From: Amylibacter sp. SFDW26
Lineage (GTDB): Bacteria; Pseudomonadota; Alphaproteobacteria; Rhodobacterales; Rhodobacteraceae
Direction of reading: 5' to 3'
Length of the DNA stretch: 64,000 nt
Assembly (NCBI RefSeq): GCF_009184395.1
Contig: NZ_WEIC01000001.1
Location: forward strand, 886,047-950,046
The notes beneath the pieces are model-generated. The model did no database searches and had not been told where the DNA came from. It was given only the letters and a program-made list of their open reading frames with translations. This document shows positions 63,994 to 64,000 of this stretch, piece by piece. Both the position numbers and the translations under genes were made by a program. Position 1 is the first letter of the stretch. Every line of letters starts with the position of its first letter.

Positions 63994-64000
63994 CTATCTT

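Noticed and set aside
1-64000. CRISPR arrays, insertion sequences, tRNA or rRNA genes
   Set aside because: No regularly spaced repeats, transposase motifs or tRNA cloverleaf patterns were seen, apart from the tRNA-like part of tmRNA.

Overview
The window looks like chromosomal DNA from a marine alphaproteobacterium of the Rhodobacterales (Roseobacter group), with an unusually low G+C content for that order. The evidence is a permuted two-piece tmRNA with an alphaproteobacterial tag (ANDNRAPVALAA), an RpoE/ChrR singlet-oxygen sigma/anti-sigma pair, the end of a Rhodobacter-type gene transfer agent (GTA) cluster, class I aldolase in the gap-pgk-aldolase block, an alpha-type SspB and PdhB with its own lipoyl domain. 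I saw no rRNA, tRNA, IS element, CRISPR array or replication origin.

Layout. 1-383: tail of a malonyl-CoA decarboxylase. 0.4-7.0 kb: phosphate-starvation operon pstS-pstC-pstA-pstB-phoU-phoB behind three tandem Pho boxes. 7.1-8.0 kb: hemF on the other strand. 8.1-17.5 kb: a six-gene, tightly coupled operon for gamma-butyrobetaine/carnitine breakdown. It holds a beta-keto acid cleavage enzyme, a carnitine dehydrogenase fused to a thioesterase, an acyl-CoA dehydrogenase, an NDP-forming acyl-CoA synthetase, a CaiD-like hydratase and a trimethylamine-dehydrogenase-like flavoprotein. A divergent GlxA/AraC-type regulator faces it. 17.5-24.9 kb: rpoE-chrR with a divergent six-gene operon (flavin amine oxidase, DUF1365, chalcone-isomerase-like, MFS, DUF3833, SDR); two back-to-back RpoE-type promoters lie between them, and a DUF817 membrane protein follows chrR. 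24.9-36.5 kb: accessory-looking stretch with a broken DUF1194 gene, ssrA, a Tat-exported metallo-beta-lactamase-fold enzyme, lldD, an intact DUF1194 gene, three Hint-domain proteins, sspB, a phospholipid-methyltransferase-like gene, fumC and an unrecognised repeat protein. 36.5-41.4 kb: P450, membrane hydrolase, ccdA, a TusA-like protein, a LysR regulator and a candidate sRNA. 41.5-46.2 kb: purL, bolA-type gene, two tiny membrane proteins, grxD, zapA and a coiled-coil partner. 46.4-57.1 kb: central carbon metabolism (tkt, gap, a 47-codon membrane protein, pgk, class I aldolase, ftsB, then pdhA-VOC-pdhB-pdhC). 57.1-64 kb: a hypothetical protein, cysE, a DksA-type zinc-finger protein and, on the minus strand, the last GTA genes.

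How the genes work together. The carnitine operon encodes activation of gamma-butyrobetaine to its CoA thioester, desaturation, hydration to carnitinyl-CoA, oxidation of carnitine to dehydrocarnitine, cleavage with acetyl-CoA to betainyl-CoA plus acetoacetate, and hydrolysis to glycine betaine. The flavoprotein at the end of the operon may act on a methylated amine, but its active-site residues differ from trimethylamine dehydrogenase. The tkt-gap-pgk-aldolase-pdh block covers pentose-phosphate exchange through triose phosphate to acetyl-CoA. ssrA and sspB, 5 kb apart, are two parts of the same ribosome-rescue and ClpXP degradation route.

Most promising for follow-up: the altered flavoprotein in the carnitine operon, the 21-bp-period direct repeats over the regulator start, the mirrored RpoE promoters, a candidate sRNA before purL, a perfect 26-bp palindrome before pdhA, and the Hint-protein cluster with its unknown neighbour. 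All functional calls rest on remembered family motifs; no database search was run.
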